Positions 30,506 to 40,221 of a stretch of 64,000 nt of DNA are shown here, in pieces (the stretch's first letter is position 1; every line of letters starts with the position of its first letter). The stretch covers positions 1 to 64,000 of the forward strand of contig JADCDI010000081.1 in the NCBI GenBank assembly GCA_020251025.1. Direction: 5' to 3'. A model generated the notes under the pieces. The model searched no databases. It saw only the letters and a list, made by a program, of their open reading frames with translations, and was not told the DNA's origin. Made by a program: the position numbers and the translations under genes. Source of the stretch: Rhodobacter sp. GTDB taxonomy: Bacteria; Pseudomonadota; Alphaproteobacteria; Rhodobacterales; Rhodobacteraceae.

Positions 30506-31225
30506 TCAGGACATGGCGGTCAGATGCCGGGCGGCCTCTTTCCGGGCGAAGCTTTTCAGCTTTGCGCCATGGGCCGCCAGAAAGGCGCTGCTGCGGGCGG
30601 GGTCGTGTTTCGACAGGTCACGCAGCCACCAGGCGATGGCCTTTTGAATGAACCAGTCGCGGTCGGGGATATAGCGTTCGGCCCAGCCAAGGGCAGTTTC
30701 GCGGATGACAAGGTCGGCGGGCTTGGGGTTGTTCATCCGGGCGTAAGGCAGGGTGATGACCAGCGCGGCGCGGCGCGCCCACATGTTCGGATGGGTTGTC
30801 CAGCCTGCGACGGTGGCAAGGCGCGACGGGTCGGCGACCAGGCGTTTCTGCGCGGCGATGGTGGCATGGTCGGCCAGGGCCCAGCCGTCAAACCCCGGCA
30901 CCCAGGTGCAGAGCAGCTCCCATACCGCGCCGTCGGGGCGGATGCGGGCCTGGGTCAGCAGTTTGGCGGCGGCGACGCGCGCCTCGTGGATGTTGCTGTC
31001 CCACAGGGCGGCGGCCAGGGCCACACGGCCCTCCAGCGTGGCGGCCGCGCGCCAGTCTGCGACCAGCGCTTCGATCTGCGGGACCGGCACGCCCAGGTAG
31101 CGGCGCTTTGCCTTGTGATAGGCCAGCATCCCTTCGGCTTTCACCGGGTCCGCCAGGGCCTCCAGCGCGGCAAGGGCGGCGGGCAGCTGCGGCGCGGTGA
31201 CGCCGGGGGCAGGATCATCGGTCAT
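30506..31225 (-). CDS. DNA alkylation repair protein (AlkD-like HEAT-repeat family)
   Basis: KRRYLGVPVPQIEALV...LWDSNIHEARVAAAKLL...WAERYIPDRDWFIQKAIAWWLRDLSKHDP. Confidence 0.88.
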   Translation of the reverse strand: MTDDPAPGVTAPQLPAALAALEALADPVKAEGMLAYHKAKRRYLGVPVPQIEALVADWRAAATLEGRVALAAALWDSNIHEARVAAAKLLTQARIRPDGAVWELLCTWVPGFDGWALADHATIAAQKRLVADPSRLATVAGWTTHPNMWARRAALVITLPYARMNNPKPADLVIRETALGWAERYIPDRDWFIQKAIAWWLRDLSKHDPARSSAFLAAHGAKLKSFARKEAARHLTAMS

Positions 31226-32574
31226 CAGCCTTGGCCTTTTGCCGCCTTGATCGTGCGCAGACGCTCCATCAGCCGGGCGGCAAGGCCCGGCTTGTTGACC
31301 TGCCGCGCGCGGGCCAGGGCCAGGGCTTGCGCCGGGACATCGGCGGTGATCACCGAGCCCGCGGCAGTCATGGCACCTGCGCCGATGCTGACCGGGGCAA
31401 CCAGCATGGTGTCCGACCCGATGAAGGTACGCGCGCCGATTTCGGTGTGGTGCTTCGTGACGCCGTCAAAGTTGCAGGTCACCGTGCCGGCCCCGATATT
31501 GGCGTGTTCGCCGACATGGGCATCGCCCAGATAGGTCAGGTGGCCGACCTTTACGCCTTCGTCCAGCACCGCATTCTTGAGTTCCACGAAATTGCCGACA
31601 TGCACGTCTTCGGCCAGTTCCGCCCCGGGGCGCAGACGGGCGAAGGGGCCGACGCTGGCGCCGCGCGACACATGGCAGCCTTCCAGATGGCAGAAGGCGT
31701 GGATCACAGCGCCTGATTCCACGGTGACGCCGGGGCCGAAGACCACGTTCGGCGCGATGACCGCATCGCGGCCGATATGGGTGTCCAGCGCGAAGAAGAC
31801 GGTGTCGGGGGCGGTCAGGGTGACGCCGTTCGCCAGCGCGTCGGCGCGCATGGCGGTCTGAAAGGCCGCTTCGGCCCGGGCAAGCTGGGCGCGGGTGTTG
31901 ATGCCCAGGGTCTCGGCCTCGTCGCAGATCACAACGCCTGCGGACAGGCCGCGGTCCCGGGCGAGACCGACGATGTCCGTCAGATAATACTCGCCGGCCG
32001 CATTGGCGGTGCCAAGACCCTGAACAAGGTCAAGAAGCAGAGAGGTTTCTGCGCAGATCACACCAGAATTACAAAGGGTTATAGCCCGTTCTTCGGGTGA
32101 GGCATCCTTGTGTTCGACGATGCGGTTCAAATCGTCTCCGGTCGTCAGCAGGCGGCCATAGTGATCGGGATCCTGCGCGATGAAGCCAAGGACCACGACC
32201 GCGTGGCGGTCACGGGCCTGGCGCAGGCGGCTCAGCGTTTCGGGGCGCACAAAGGGGGTGTCGCCATAAAGCACGATGGTATCGCCCGCAGCCCCGACCA
32301 GAAGGGGGGCGGCCTGCCGCACCGCATGACCCGTGCCGCGCTGTTCGGTCTGAAAAACGATTTCCACTTCCGGATCAAAGGCTTTTGCGGCTTTGCTGAC
32401 AAGATCTGCGCCCTGTCCGACCACAACGATCATGCGTTCGGGGTCAAGCGCCTGTGCGGCCCGCATCGCATGGTGCAGCAGCGGGGCGGCCCCGACGGGA
32501 TGCAGGACCTTGGGCAGGTCGGAATTCATGCGCGTGCCCTGTCCGGCCGCAAGAATGATCACTGAGACGGGCAT
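31225..32574 (-). CDS. glmU: Bifunctional UDP-N-acetylglucosamine diphosphorylase / glucosamine-1-phosphate N-acetyltransferase
   Basis: VIILAAGQGTRMNSDLPKVLHPVG...NFVELKNAVLDEGVKVGHLTYLGDAHVGEHANIGAGTVTCNFDGVTKHHTEIG. Confidence 0.96.
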   Translation of the reverse strand: MPVSVIILAAGQGTRMNSDLPKVLHPVGAAPLLHHAMRAAQALDPERMIVVVGQGADLVSKAAKAFDPEVEIVFQTEQRGTGHAVRQAAPLLVGAAGDTIVLYGDTPFVRPETLSRLRQARDRHAVVVLGFIAQDPDHYGRLLTTGDDLNRIVEHKDASPEERAITLCNSGVICAETSLLLDLVQGLGTANAAGEYYLTDIVGLARDRGLSAGVVICDEAETLGINTRAQLARAEAAFQTAMRADALANGVTLTAPDTVFFALDTHIGRDAVIAPNVVFGPGVTVESGAVIHAFCHLEGCHVSRGASVGPFARLRPGAELAEDVHVGNFVELKNAVLDEGVKVGHLTYLGDAHVGEHANIGAGTVTCNFDGVTKHHTEIGARTFIGSDTMLVAPVSIGAGAMTAAGSVITADVPAQALALARARQVNKPGLAARLMERLRTIKAAKGQG

Positions 32575-32675
32575 GGAACCCCTTTCCTTCTGTTGGCACC
32601 CGTTTTATCCGGGCCGGGCGGGTCCGCAAGGGCCTGGCAGCCGAACGGGCTTACGCCGGAAATCAGGGAAACCCC

Positions 32676-33335
32676 ATGCGCACTGTGGTCTTTGATCTTG
32701 ACGGCACGCTGGCCGATACCAGCGCCGACCTGATCGCGGCCGCCAATGCCTGTTTCCGGGGGCTGGGGCATGGCGATCTTCTGGACCAGACCGATGCCCT
32801 GACGGCCCTGCACGGCGGGCGGGCGATGCTGCGGCTGGGGTTCGGGCGGCTGGGCATTGCGTCAGAGGCGGCGGTTGATGCGCAGTATCCGGTCCTTCTG
32901 GCGGCCTATGGCGCGGCGATTGACCGGCATACGCGACTCTATCCGGGGGCGGTGGCGGCGGTTGAAGAGCTTCGCCGCGCGGGCTATGCCACCGCCGTCT
33001 GCACCAACAAGCCCGAAGGTCTGGCCGAGACGCTGTTGCAGCGGCTGGGCGTGCGCGAGCTGTTCGGTGCGCTGGTGGGGGCCGGGACGCTGCCGGTGCG
33101 CAAGCCTGATCCGGCCCCCCTGCTTGAGGCGATCCGCCGCGCGGGCGGTGATGCGCGCCGCGCGCTGCTGGTGGGCGACACGGCCACGGACCGCGACACG
33201 GGACGCGCCGCCGGTGTGCCGGTGGCGCTGGTCACCTTTGGCCCGGAAGGTACCGGCGTCGCCCGGCTTGATCCAGAGGCACTGCTGGATCGGTTCGCGG
33301 ATCTCGGCGCGGTCGCTGCGCGCCTGATCCGGTAA
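32676..33335 (+). CDS. HAD-IA hydrolase, phosphoglycolate phosphatase-like
   Basis: MRTVVFDLDGTLADTSADLIAAANAC...CTNKPEGLAETLLQRLG...VGDTATDRDTGRAAGVPVALVTFG. Confidence 0.9.
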   Translation: MRTVVFDLDGTLADTSADLIAAANACFRGLGHGDLLDQTDALTALHGGRAMLRLGFGRLGIASEAAVDAQYPVLLAAYGAAIDRHTRLYPGAVAAVEELRRAGYATAVCTNKPEGLAETLLQRLGVRELFGALVGAGTLPVRKPDPAPLLEAIRRAGGDARRALLVGDTATDRDTGRAAGVPVALVTFGPEGTGVARLDPEALLDRFADLGAVAARLIR

Positions 33336-33399
33336 GGGCGGCCTCCTTTTCGCGCGCAACCACGCACAAGACGGCTTGCCGCGCCAGGTGTTGCCTCTT

Positions 33400-33669
33400 T
33401 GCGGGCCGCCTTTCGCCGCCGGCCCCGGTCAAGAAATCCTGCGCGCCCACCGGGCCATCAAAGGCGGCCTTCATTGGGCGTTCGACGTCACCTTTGACGG
33501 GGACCGCAGCCGCGACCGAAAGGATCATGGGCCTGAAGACCCTGCGACGATCCGCAAGCTTGCCCTTGGCATCGTCAGAACCGCACGTCCCGAAACCCTG
33601 TCGGGACGAAAATGCAGGCGCGCCGGATGGTCCGGTGTCTTTGCAAGTTCAGCCGCGGGTCAAATGCGA
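33400..33669 (+). pseudogene. Truncated remnant of an ISAs1-type transposase C-terminus
   Basis: Within ORF 33376..33717: RAHRAIKGGLHWAFDVTFDGDRSRDRKDHGPEDPATIRKLALGIVRTARPE...RRAGWSGVFASSAAGQMR, resembling the ISAs1 transposase tail (H W.IEN.LHW.LDV.F.ED.SR.RK..GPEN.A.LR.LAL); no N-terminus. Confidence 0.75.
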
Positions 33670-33744
33670 TGGTCCTGGCCAACGCGCCGTGTTCCCTTTG
33701 CGACCGTGCCACGCTAGCCTTGGCTGTCAGATATGGGAGGGGCT

Positions 33745-34734
33745 ATGTTCAGGGCACTGGTGGTAGAGAAAGACGCGGCGGGGGTTGCCAGCGCCGGCGT
33801 GCAGGAACTGTCTGACAGCCGGTTGCCGGACGGTGACGTGACCGTGGCGGTCGAGTATTCGACGCTGAACTATAAGGATGCCCTCTGCCTTGGCTCCGGC
33901 GGGGGACTGGTTCGGACCTGGCCGCATGTGCCCGGCATTGATTTCGCCGGGGTGGTCGAAAGTTCGGACGATGCGCGCTACCGTCCCGGTGACCGGGTGG
34001 TGCTGACCGGCTGGCGCGTTGGCGAGGTGCATTGGGGCGGCTATGCCACCCGCGCCCGCGTCAGGGCAGACTGGCTGGTGCCGCTGCCCGCATCGCTGTC
34101 TACGCGGATGGCGATGGCCGTGGGCACCGCCGGTTTCACGGCGATGCTGGCGGTGATCGCGCTGGAAAACCACGGCCTGCGCCCGGATCAGGGCGAGGTG
34201 CTGGTGACCGGGGCCGCAGGGGGCGTCGGATCGGTGGCCGTGGCCCTGCTGGCAGGGCTTGGCCACAGGGTGGCCGCAGTAACGGGGCGTCCGGAAACGG
34301 AAGGCTATTTGCGCGGGCTGGGCGCAGCGCGGATCGTGCCGCGCGCGGAACTGGCGGAAACCGTGAAGCGCCCGCTTGAGTCAGAGACCTGGGCGGGTTG
34401 CATCGATTCAGTGGGCGGGGCGATGCTGGCGCGGATTCTGGGTCAGATGAAGATGGACGCCAGCGTTGCCGCCGTGGGGCTTGCGGGTGGCGCTGACCTG
34501 CCCGCTTCGGTGGTGCCGTTCATCTTGCGCGGTGTGAACCTGCTGGGCATCAACTCGGTCTTCGTGCCCTATGCGGCGCGGGTGCGGGCCTGGGACCGGA
34601 TCGCGGCCGACCTGCCGATGAACCGTCTGGAGGCGATGATCCAACCTGCCGGTCTTGCCGAACTGCCCGGGCTGGGCCGGGCGATCCTTGGGGGCGGGGT
34701 CCGGGGCCGGGTTGTCGTTGACGTGCGGGCCTGA
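33745..34734 (+). CDS. acuI: MDR-superfamily quinone oxidoreductase, acrylyl-CoA reductase (AcuI/YhdH) family
   Basis: MFRALVVEKDAAG...VEYSTLNYKDALCL...VPGIDFAGVVESSDDARYRPGDRVVLTGWRVGEVHWGGYA...CIDSVGGAML. Confidence 0.88.
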   Translation: MFRALVVEKDAAGVASAGVQELSDSRLPDGDVTVAVEYSTLNYKDALCLGSGGGLVRTWPHVPGIDFAGVVESSDDARYRPGDRVVLTGWRVGEVHWGGYATRARVRADWLVPLPASLSTRMAMAVGTAGFTAMLAVIALENHGLRPDQGEVLVTGAAGGVGSVAVALLAGLGHRVAAVTGRPETEGYLRGLGAARIVPRAELAETVKRPLESETWAGCIDSVGGAMLARILGQMKMDASVAAVGLAGGADLPASVVPFILRGVNLLGINSVFVPYAARVRAWDRIAADLPMNRLEAMIQPAGLAELPGLGRAILGGGVRGRVVVDVRA

Positions 34735-34938
34735 CCGGGGCGGGACAGGGCGGGGGGCGATGACCGCAGCGGCACCGCAGGATGTCCCGGCGAAACGATG
34801 AGAAACCTTCGGTTTGCCCTGCAAGTGTATTGACATCGAAACCAGCCTCGGTGAGCACTGTTGCGGTGTTTCCGCGTCAGCCGACGCGTCATCCTGGCCC
34901 GGACCGGACGCTCCTGCGGGCTTTGAGGGTTGGCCGAA

Positions 34939-35553
34939 ATGAAGATACTGATCGCAGACGACCAGGAGCTGGTACGGGAGACGATTGCGGCCTTCCTGCG
35001 GCAGGATTCCGGTTTTTCGGTGGATATCGCCAAGGATCTTGGCAGTGCCCTTGTTGCTGTGAAGAAAGATGGCCCCTTTGATCTGGTGATGCTCGACTAC
35101 ATGATGCCGGGCATGAACGGCCTGGAAGGACTTGCAGAAATGCGCGCCGCCGTTCCGGGAACCGCTGTTGCGATCCTGTCGGGCACGGCGTCGCGCGCTG
35201 TGGCCGAGCAGGCCCTGGCAGAGGGTGCCGCAGGATTTCTGCCCAAGACGATGTCCACCAAGTCCCTGGTTGCCGCCGCGCGCTTCATGGCCGCGGGCGA
35301 GGTCTATGCCCCCATGATGCAGACGGCAGACCGAACCTGGAATCTTGGCACCCCCACCGCCAGCCCGCTGACACCGCGCGAACTGGATGTGCTGCGGCGG
35401 CTGTGCCGGGGTATGGCGAACAAGGAAATCGCCCGCGACCTTGATCTGCAGGAAGTGACTGTCAAGCTGCACGTCAAGACGCTGTACCGCAAGATCAATG
35501 CCCGAAATCGCACCCATGCGGCAATGATTGCAAGAGAGGCCGGCCTGTGCTGA
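34939..35553 (+). CDS. LuxR/NarL-type response regulator
   Basis: REC: MKILIADDQELVRETIAAFL...VMLDYMMPGMNGLEGL; HTH: LTPRELDVLRRLCRGMANKEIARDLDLQEVTVKLHVKTLYRKINARNRTHA. Confidence 0.93.
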   Translation: MKILIADDQELVRETIAAFLRQDSGFSVDIAKDLGSALVAVKKDGPFDLVMLDYMMPGMNGLEGLAEMRAAVPGTAVAILSGTASRAVAEQALAEGAAGFLPKTMSTKSLVAAARFMAAGEVYAPMMQTADRTWNLGTPTASPLTPRELDVLRRLCRGMANKEIARDLDLQEVTVKLHVKTLYRKINARNRTHAAMIAREAGLC

Positions 35554-35661
35554 GCGGATGTCCGATTGAACATGCCGACCTATACCGATGGGCAGGCGAC
35601 CGGCCATGAGCCGCCGCCTATAATATGATGGTTGAAGGATTGGTAAATCGCAGGAAATGAT

Positions 35662-36180
35662 ATGAATTCCTTACGACGTTCAGGTGCGGCGCTGATGGTT
35701 GCCGCCGCACTTTTCCCGGCTGCGGCGGCACGCGCCGACAGCCTGCCCGCACCGCAGGGCGAGGTGATCCTGACCGTGTCGGGCGCAATCACAAACACCA
35801 ACGACGATGGCGTGGCCCGTCTTGACATGGCCCTTCTTGACGGTCTTCCCCGGAACAGTTTCGCCACGTCAACCATCTGGACCGAAGGCGTGGATACCTA
35901 TGAAGGCGTCCTTCTGACGGATCTGCTGGATGCCCTTGGCGCGACCGGAACGAATGTTCTGGCAAAGGCCCTGAATGATTACGAGATCACCTTCCCGGTG
36001 GCCGATGTGACGGACGAGGGCCCCCTTCTGGCCTATCGCACCAATGGCAAGCCCATGTCCATCCGTGAAAAGGGTCCGATCTGGATGATCTTCCCCTATG
36101 ACGATGTTGAGGCATTCCGGACCGAACAGACCTATGCCCGTTCGATCTGGCAACTCGACCGCATCGTGGTCAAGCCGTAG
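35662..36180 (+). CDS. Periplasmic SUOX-fold (molybdopterin-binding-like) protein, candidate PruR-like sensor
   Basis: Signal peptide ALMVAAALFPAAAARA; LTVSGAITNTND...TYEGVLLTDLLDALGATG...EGPLLAYRTNGKPMSIREKGPIWMIFPYD typical of the oxidoreductase-molybdopterin fold; no Cys in the ORF. Confidence 0.8.
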   Translation: MNSLRRSGAALMVAAALFPAAAARADSLPAPQGEVILTVSGAITNTNDDGVARLDMALLDGLPRNSFATSTIWTEGVDTYEGVLLTDLLDALGATGTNVLAKALNDYEITFPVADVTDEGPLLAYRTNGKPMSIREKGPIWMIFPYDDVEAFRTEQTYARSIWQLDRIVVKP

Positions 36181-36212
36181 GCCTGCGCCTGCAGGTCCGG
36201 GAAGAGCTTGGG

Positions 36213-38774
36213 ATGCCGTCAGCGCTTTTGTCCCGGCCGCGGTACCTTCGCAACGTGCTTTGCGGGCTCATGGTCATGGCCGTGGGCCTTCTTGCGGTGC
36301 TGTCTGCCGAAGTCCGGCGCGAGATGCGGCTCTTCCAGGAAGAACCGGTCGACAGCATCCACTGGAACCTGACGCAACTGGAACTGGACCTTGTGCTGCT
36401 TCTGTCTGCGGCGCAACTTGCCCAAGCGCAGGATGACCCGCCGCTGGATGAGCTGCGCAAGCGCTTTGATCTGTTCTACAGCAGAACCGATCTGGTCCGG
36501 TCAGGGGCAATGTTCGAAAGACTGGACCTTGAAGCGGCCATCCGGCCGCTGACCGCGCGGCTGGACGGGTTTCTGCGGCATGCCACGCCCCTGATCGACG
36601 GCAGTGACGCGTCTTTGCGCGCCGCGCTGCCTGCCCTGGTGGAAGATGTTCAGGCCCTGCGGATGGACCTGCGGTCGCTGTCGATCCGCACGGTGGAACA
36701 ATATGCCACCCAGGCGGACCTGCGCCGTGCCGAACTTGCGCGGCTGTTGCGCCAGGTTGCCGCAACTTCTGCTGCGCTGCTTTTGCTTCTGGTCGCGCTG
36801 CTGGGGTCGGTGCTGTACCTCAACCGTCAGGCAGAACGCAAAACTGCCGAGGCGCTGCGGGTCTCGTCCCGGCTGCAGGCCACCGTGGCGACAGCGCTGG
36901 ACGGCGTGATCGTTGCCGGACTGGACGGGCGTGTTCTGGATTTCAACCAGGCGGCAGAGCGCATCTTCGGCTTCAGCAGGGACGAGGCGATCGGTCAGGG
37001 GCTGGACCGGCTGATCATTCCGGCGCGCCATGCGGCCGCGCATGAGGCGGGCATGGCCCGGATGCAGGAAACCGGCAATAAGAGGATGGTTGACGGCGGC
37101 CGCATCCAGGTCACCGCCATACGCAAATCCGGCGAGGAATTTCCGCTGGAAATGTCGGTCACCAGCAATTCCGGCCCCGACGGCATGATCTTCATCGCCT
37201 TCATGCGCGATATTTCGGAACCTGTGGCAAATGAGCGCGCCCTGTTGGCCGCCCGCGACAAGGCGCTGGCCGCAGAGCAGGCCAAGACGAATTTTCTGGC
37301 GGTGATGAGCCACGAAATGCGGACACCGCTGAACGGCGTGATTGCCGCCATTGAAATCGTCGCGCGCAAGGCCGTCGATCCGTCGCAGGCAAAGTTCATC
37401 CGGCTGGCACAATCTTCGGCCAAGCAGCTTCTGCGCCATGTGAACGACGTGCTTGACATCTCAAAAGTCGAGGCCGGGCATCTGGCCCTGTCGGATTCCC
37501 CGTTCGAACTGGAACCGATGCTGGCCTCTCTGGTGGATGTGCTGCGTCCGGTTGCGGCGAAAAAGGCCACCAAGATCGAACTGGACATCGGGACCGGCTT
37601 GCCTCTGGTGCGGGGCGATTCCTTCCGCCTGGGTCAGATCGTGCAGAACCTTCTGTCCAATGCGGTCAAGTTCACCGCAGGCGGCAAGGTGGTGCTGAAG
37701 GCTGTCCTGCACCCGCAGGGGGCCGGAATGGCTTTGCTGGACCTGAGCGTGACGGATTCCGGCATAGGAATAGCGCCCGAAGATCTGGAACGGATCTTTG
37801 AGGATTTTGTGATGCTTGATCCGTCCTACGGGCGCACCGATGCCGGAACGGGCCTGGGCCTTCCCATATCGCGGCGCCTGACCGAGGCGATGGGCGGGCA
37901 GATCGGTGCGGAAAGTGAACCCGGCAAGGGCAGCAGGTTCTGGCTTCGGCTGCCGATGCCGACAGTCGAGCGTGCAGCCCCGCCACCCGCCCCCGCAGAG
38001 CCGGCCAGAACAACGGCCCGGGACGGTGCCGATGATCCGGTCCTTGACCTTCTGGTGGTCGAAGACAACGCCACCAACCGGACTGTCATGGAAGAGATGC
38101 TGCGCCTGCTGGGCCATCGGGCCGCACTTGCGGTCGATGGCAGGGAAGGGGTCAGAAAGGCCCGCGCGCACCGCTATGATGCCATTCTGATGGACATCTC
38201 GATGCCCGTCATGGACGGGATCACGGCAACCGGGCTGATCCGGGCCGAAGGGCTGTCAAAGGACAGCCGCATCATTGCGGTTACGGCCCATACCATGCCC
38301 GAGGAACTGGAAAGGTTCCGGGGCGCAGGCATGGACGATTGCCTGACCAAACCGATGTCGATACGCGATCTTGCCCGCACGCTGGCCGCTGTCTCTGCCC
38401 CGTCTGTTCCGTCGCCGCCTGCTTTGCCGGAACCTGCGGACGCCGTGCTGGACGCCCCGCGGATCGAAGAGTTGCGGCAGGCCCTGGGGGCCGAAGGGAT
38501 GAGGCGCACTGTTGCGCAATTCCTGCGTGATACCACCGCCACGATGGAGCGGCTGCGCAGCGCCGCGTCTTCCCCGCTTGAGGCGCGGGCGCTGTGCCAT
38601 GAACTTGCCGGGGCTGCCGCCATGGTGGGCGCGTTGCGTCTTCACCGGCATTTCGCCGGGCTGGAAGCACGGCTGCACGACGGCGATGACAATTCAGTTG
38701 CCGCCGCACAGACCGATTCCGACCGCCTGTGGGCAGATGCGGCTGCCGCGCTTGGCGGGTTGACCGAAGCCTGA
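36213..38774 (+). CDS. Hybrid sensor histidine kinase (periplasmic sensor, PAS, HisKA, HATPase, REC, Hpt)
   Basis: Two TM segments flanking about 150 aa; PAS; FLAVMSHEMRTPLNGVIAAIEI; NLLSNAVKFT, DSGIGI, GLGLPISRRL; REC VVEDNATNRTVMEEML...ILMDISMPVMDG; Hpt-like LCHELAGAAAMVGA. Confidence 0.95.
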   Translation: MPSALLSRPRYLRNVLCGLMVMAVGLLAVLSAEVRREMRLFQEEPVDSIHWNLTQLELDLVLLLSAAQLAQAQDDPPLDELRKRFDLFYSRTDLVRSGAMFERLDLEAAIRPLTARLDGFLRHATPLIDGSDASLRAALPALVEDVQALRMDLRSLSIRTVEQYATQADLRRAELARLLRQVAATSAALLLLLVALLGSVLYLNRQAERKTAEALRVSSRLQATVATALDGVIVAGLDGRVLDFNQAAERIFGFSRDEAIGQGLDRLIIPARHAAAHEAGMARMQETGNKRMVDGGRIQVTAIRKSGEEFPLEMSVTSNSGPDGMIFIAFMRDISEPVANERALLAARDKALAAEQAKTNFLAVMSHEMRTPLNGVIAAIEIVARKAVDPSQAKFIRLAQSSAKQLLRHVNDVLDISKVEAGHLALSDSPFELEPMLASLVDVLRPVAAKKATKIELDIGTGLPLVRGDSFRLGQIVQNLLSNAVKFTAGGKVVLKAVLHPQGAGMALLDLSVTDSGIGIAPEDLERIFEDFVMLDPSYGRTDAGTGLGLPISRRLTEAMGGQIGAESEPGKGSRFWLRLPMPTVERAAPPPAPAEPARTTARDGADDPVLDLLVVEDNATNRTVMEEMLRLLGHRAALAVDGREGVRKARAHRYDAILMDISMPVMDGITATGLIRAEGLSKDSRIIAVTAHTMPEELERFRGAGMDDCLTKPMSIRDLARTLAAVSAPSVPSPPALPEPADAVLDAPRIEELRQALGAEGMRRTVAQFLRDTTATMERLRSAASSPLEARALCHELAGAAAMVGALRLHRHFAGLEARLHDGDDNSVAAAQTDSDRLWADAAAALGGLTEA

Positions 38775-38973
38775 AAGGTCCGCGCTGCGTCATTGCCCGG
38801 GGGATCGGCTTGTGCCTGCCCGCCGCGACCATCCGGGCAATGGCCGCCCCGGCAGGGATGACATAGGTGCCCTTTGGCCCAAAGCCAGGGCCCGGCTGCG
38901 GCAGGCGCGCCCTTTGCGGGGCGGTGCGGATAGGATAGCCTGCGGTCAGGCAAATCAGGAAACGGCGGGCAGC

Positions 38974-40215
38974 ATGCAGGTGACACGGCGCGCGGTAACG
39001 GCGGGACTTTCGGCCTTGCTTGTGGCGGCCTGTGGCGGCGGCGAGGGCGGTGGGGCCGGGGCGGGTGTGGCGCAACGTGATATGCGCCCGGTCCCGGACG
39101 CAGGCTATGATGCCTGGGTTGCGGCCTTCCGCCCCCGCGCCGAAGCCAGGGGCATTTCCCCTGCAACGCTGGACACCGCGTTCCGGTCTGCCGGGTTCCT
39201 GCCCGATGTGATCGACAAGGACCGCAACCAGACCGAATTCACCCGCTCGCTGGAAGATTACCTGGCCATCGCCGCTTCGCAGGAACGGGTCAGCAAGGGC
39301 CGTGCGGCGCTGCGCGCCCATGGGCCGGTGCTGTCAAGGATCACGGCGCGCTATGGGGTGGAACCCGATGTCATCGTCGCCGTCTGGGGTCTGGAAAGCT
39401 TTTACGGCGAAAGGCGCGGCGATGTGCCGGTGATTTCGGCCCTGTCGACCCTGGCCTATGACGGGCGGCGCGGCGAGTTCTTTGAACAGCAGCTCGTCGC
39501 CGCGCTGAAGATTGTGCAGAACGGCGAGACCCCGCTTGCCGCAATGACGGGAAGCTGGGCGGGGGCCATGGGCCATACGCAGTTCATTCCAACCTCGTAC
39601 CTTGCCTATGCCGTGGACTTCACCGGTGACGGGCGGCGCGATATCTGGTCCGATGATCCGACCGATGCGCTGGCATCGACTGCCGCCTATCTGTCGCGGT
39701 CCGGCTGGACGCGGGGCCAGCCCTGGGGGGCCGAGGTCAGGTTGCCCGCCGGGTTCGACATGGGTCAGGCCGGGCGCGGGCGCACCCGCAGCCCCGCCGA
39801 CTGGGCGGCCCGGGGCGTGCGCGACATGTCGGGGCGGGCGGTTCCGAACCACGGACCCGCCGCCATCATCGCACCCGCCGGAGCCGGCGGCCCGGCTTTC
39901 ATGATCTTCGGCAATTTCGGTGTCATCGCCCGCTACAACAACGCCGAAAGCTATGTGATCGGGGTCGGCCACCTGTCGGACCGGCTGGCGGGCGGCCCGC
40001 CCGTTCAGGGAACCTTCCCGCCCGATGCCCAAGGCATGACCATCACCGACCGGCAGGACTTGCAGCGCAGGCTGACCGCCGCCGGGTTTGACACCGGGGG
40101 CACCGACGGCGTCATCGGGCCAAAGACGCGCGCGGCGATCAGCGCCTGGCAGCGGCGCAACGGCATCCCCGCGACCGGAGAGCCGACCCTTGCCCTGCTG
40201 CAGGCGCTGCGCTGA
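38974..40215 (+). CDS. Lytic murein transglycosylase (MltB family lipoprotein) with C-terminal peptidoglycan-binding domain
   Basis: Lipobox LLVAACGGG; VIVAVWGLESFYGERRGDVPVISALSTLAYDGRRGEFFE; C-terminal LQRRLTAAGFDTGGTDGVIGPKTRAAISAWQRRNG. Confidence 0.93.
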   Translation: MQVTRRAVTAGLSALLVAACGGGEGGGAGAGVAQRDMRPVPDAGYDAWVAAFRPRAEARGISPATLDTAFRSAGFLPDVIDKDRNQTEFTRSLEDYLAIAASQERVSKGRAALRAHGPVLSRITARYGVEPDVIVAVWGLESFYGERRGDVPVISALSTLAYDGRRGEFFEQQLVAALKIVQNGETPLAAMTGSWAGAMGHTQFIPTSYLAYAVDFTGDGRRDIWSDDPTDALASTAAYLSRSGWTRGQPWGAEVRLPAGFDMGQAGRGRTRSPADWAARGVRDMSGRAVPNHGPAAIIAPAGAGGPAFMIFGNFGVIARYNNAESYVIGVGHLSDRLAGGPPVQGTFPPDAQGMTITDRQDLQRRLTAAGFDTGGTDGVIGPKTRAAISAWQRRNGIPATGEPTLALLQALR

Positions 40216-40221
40216 CGGGCG

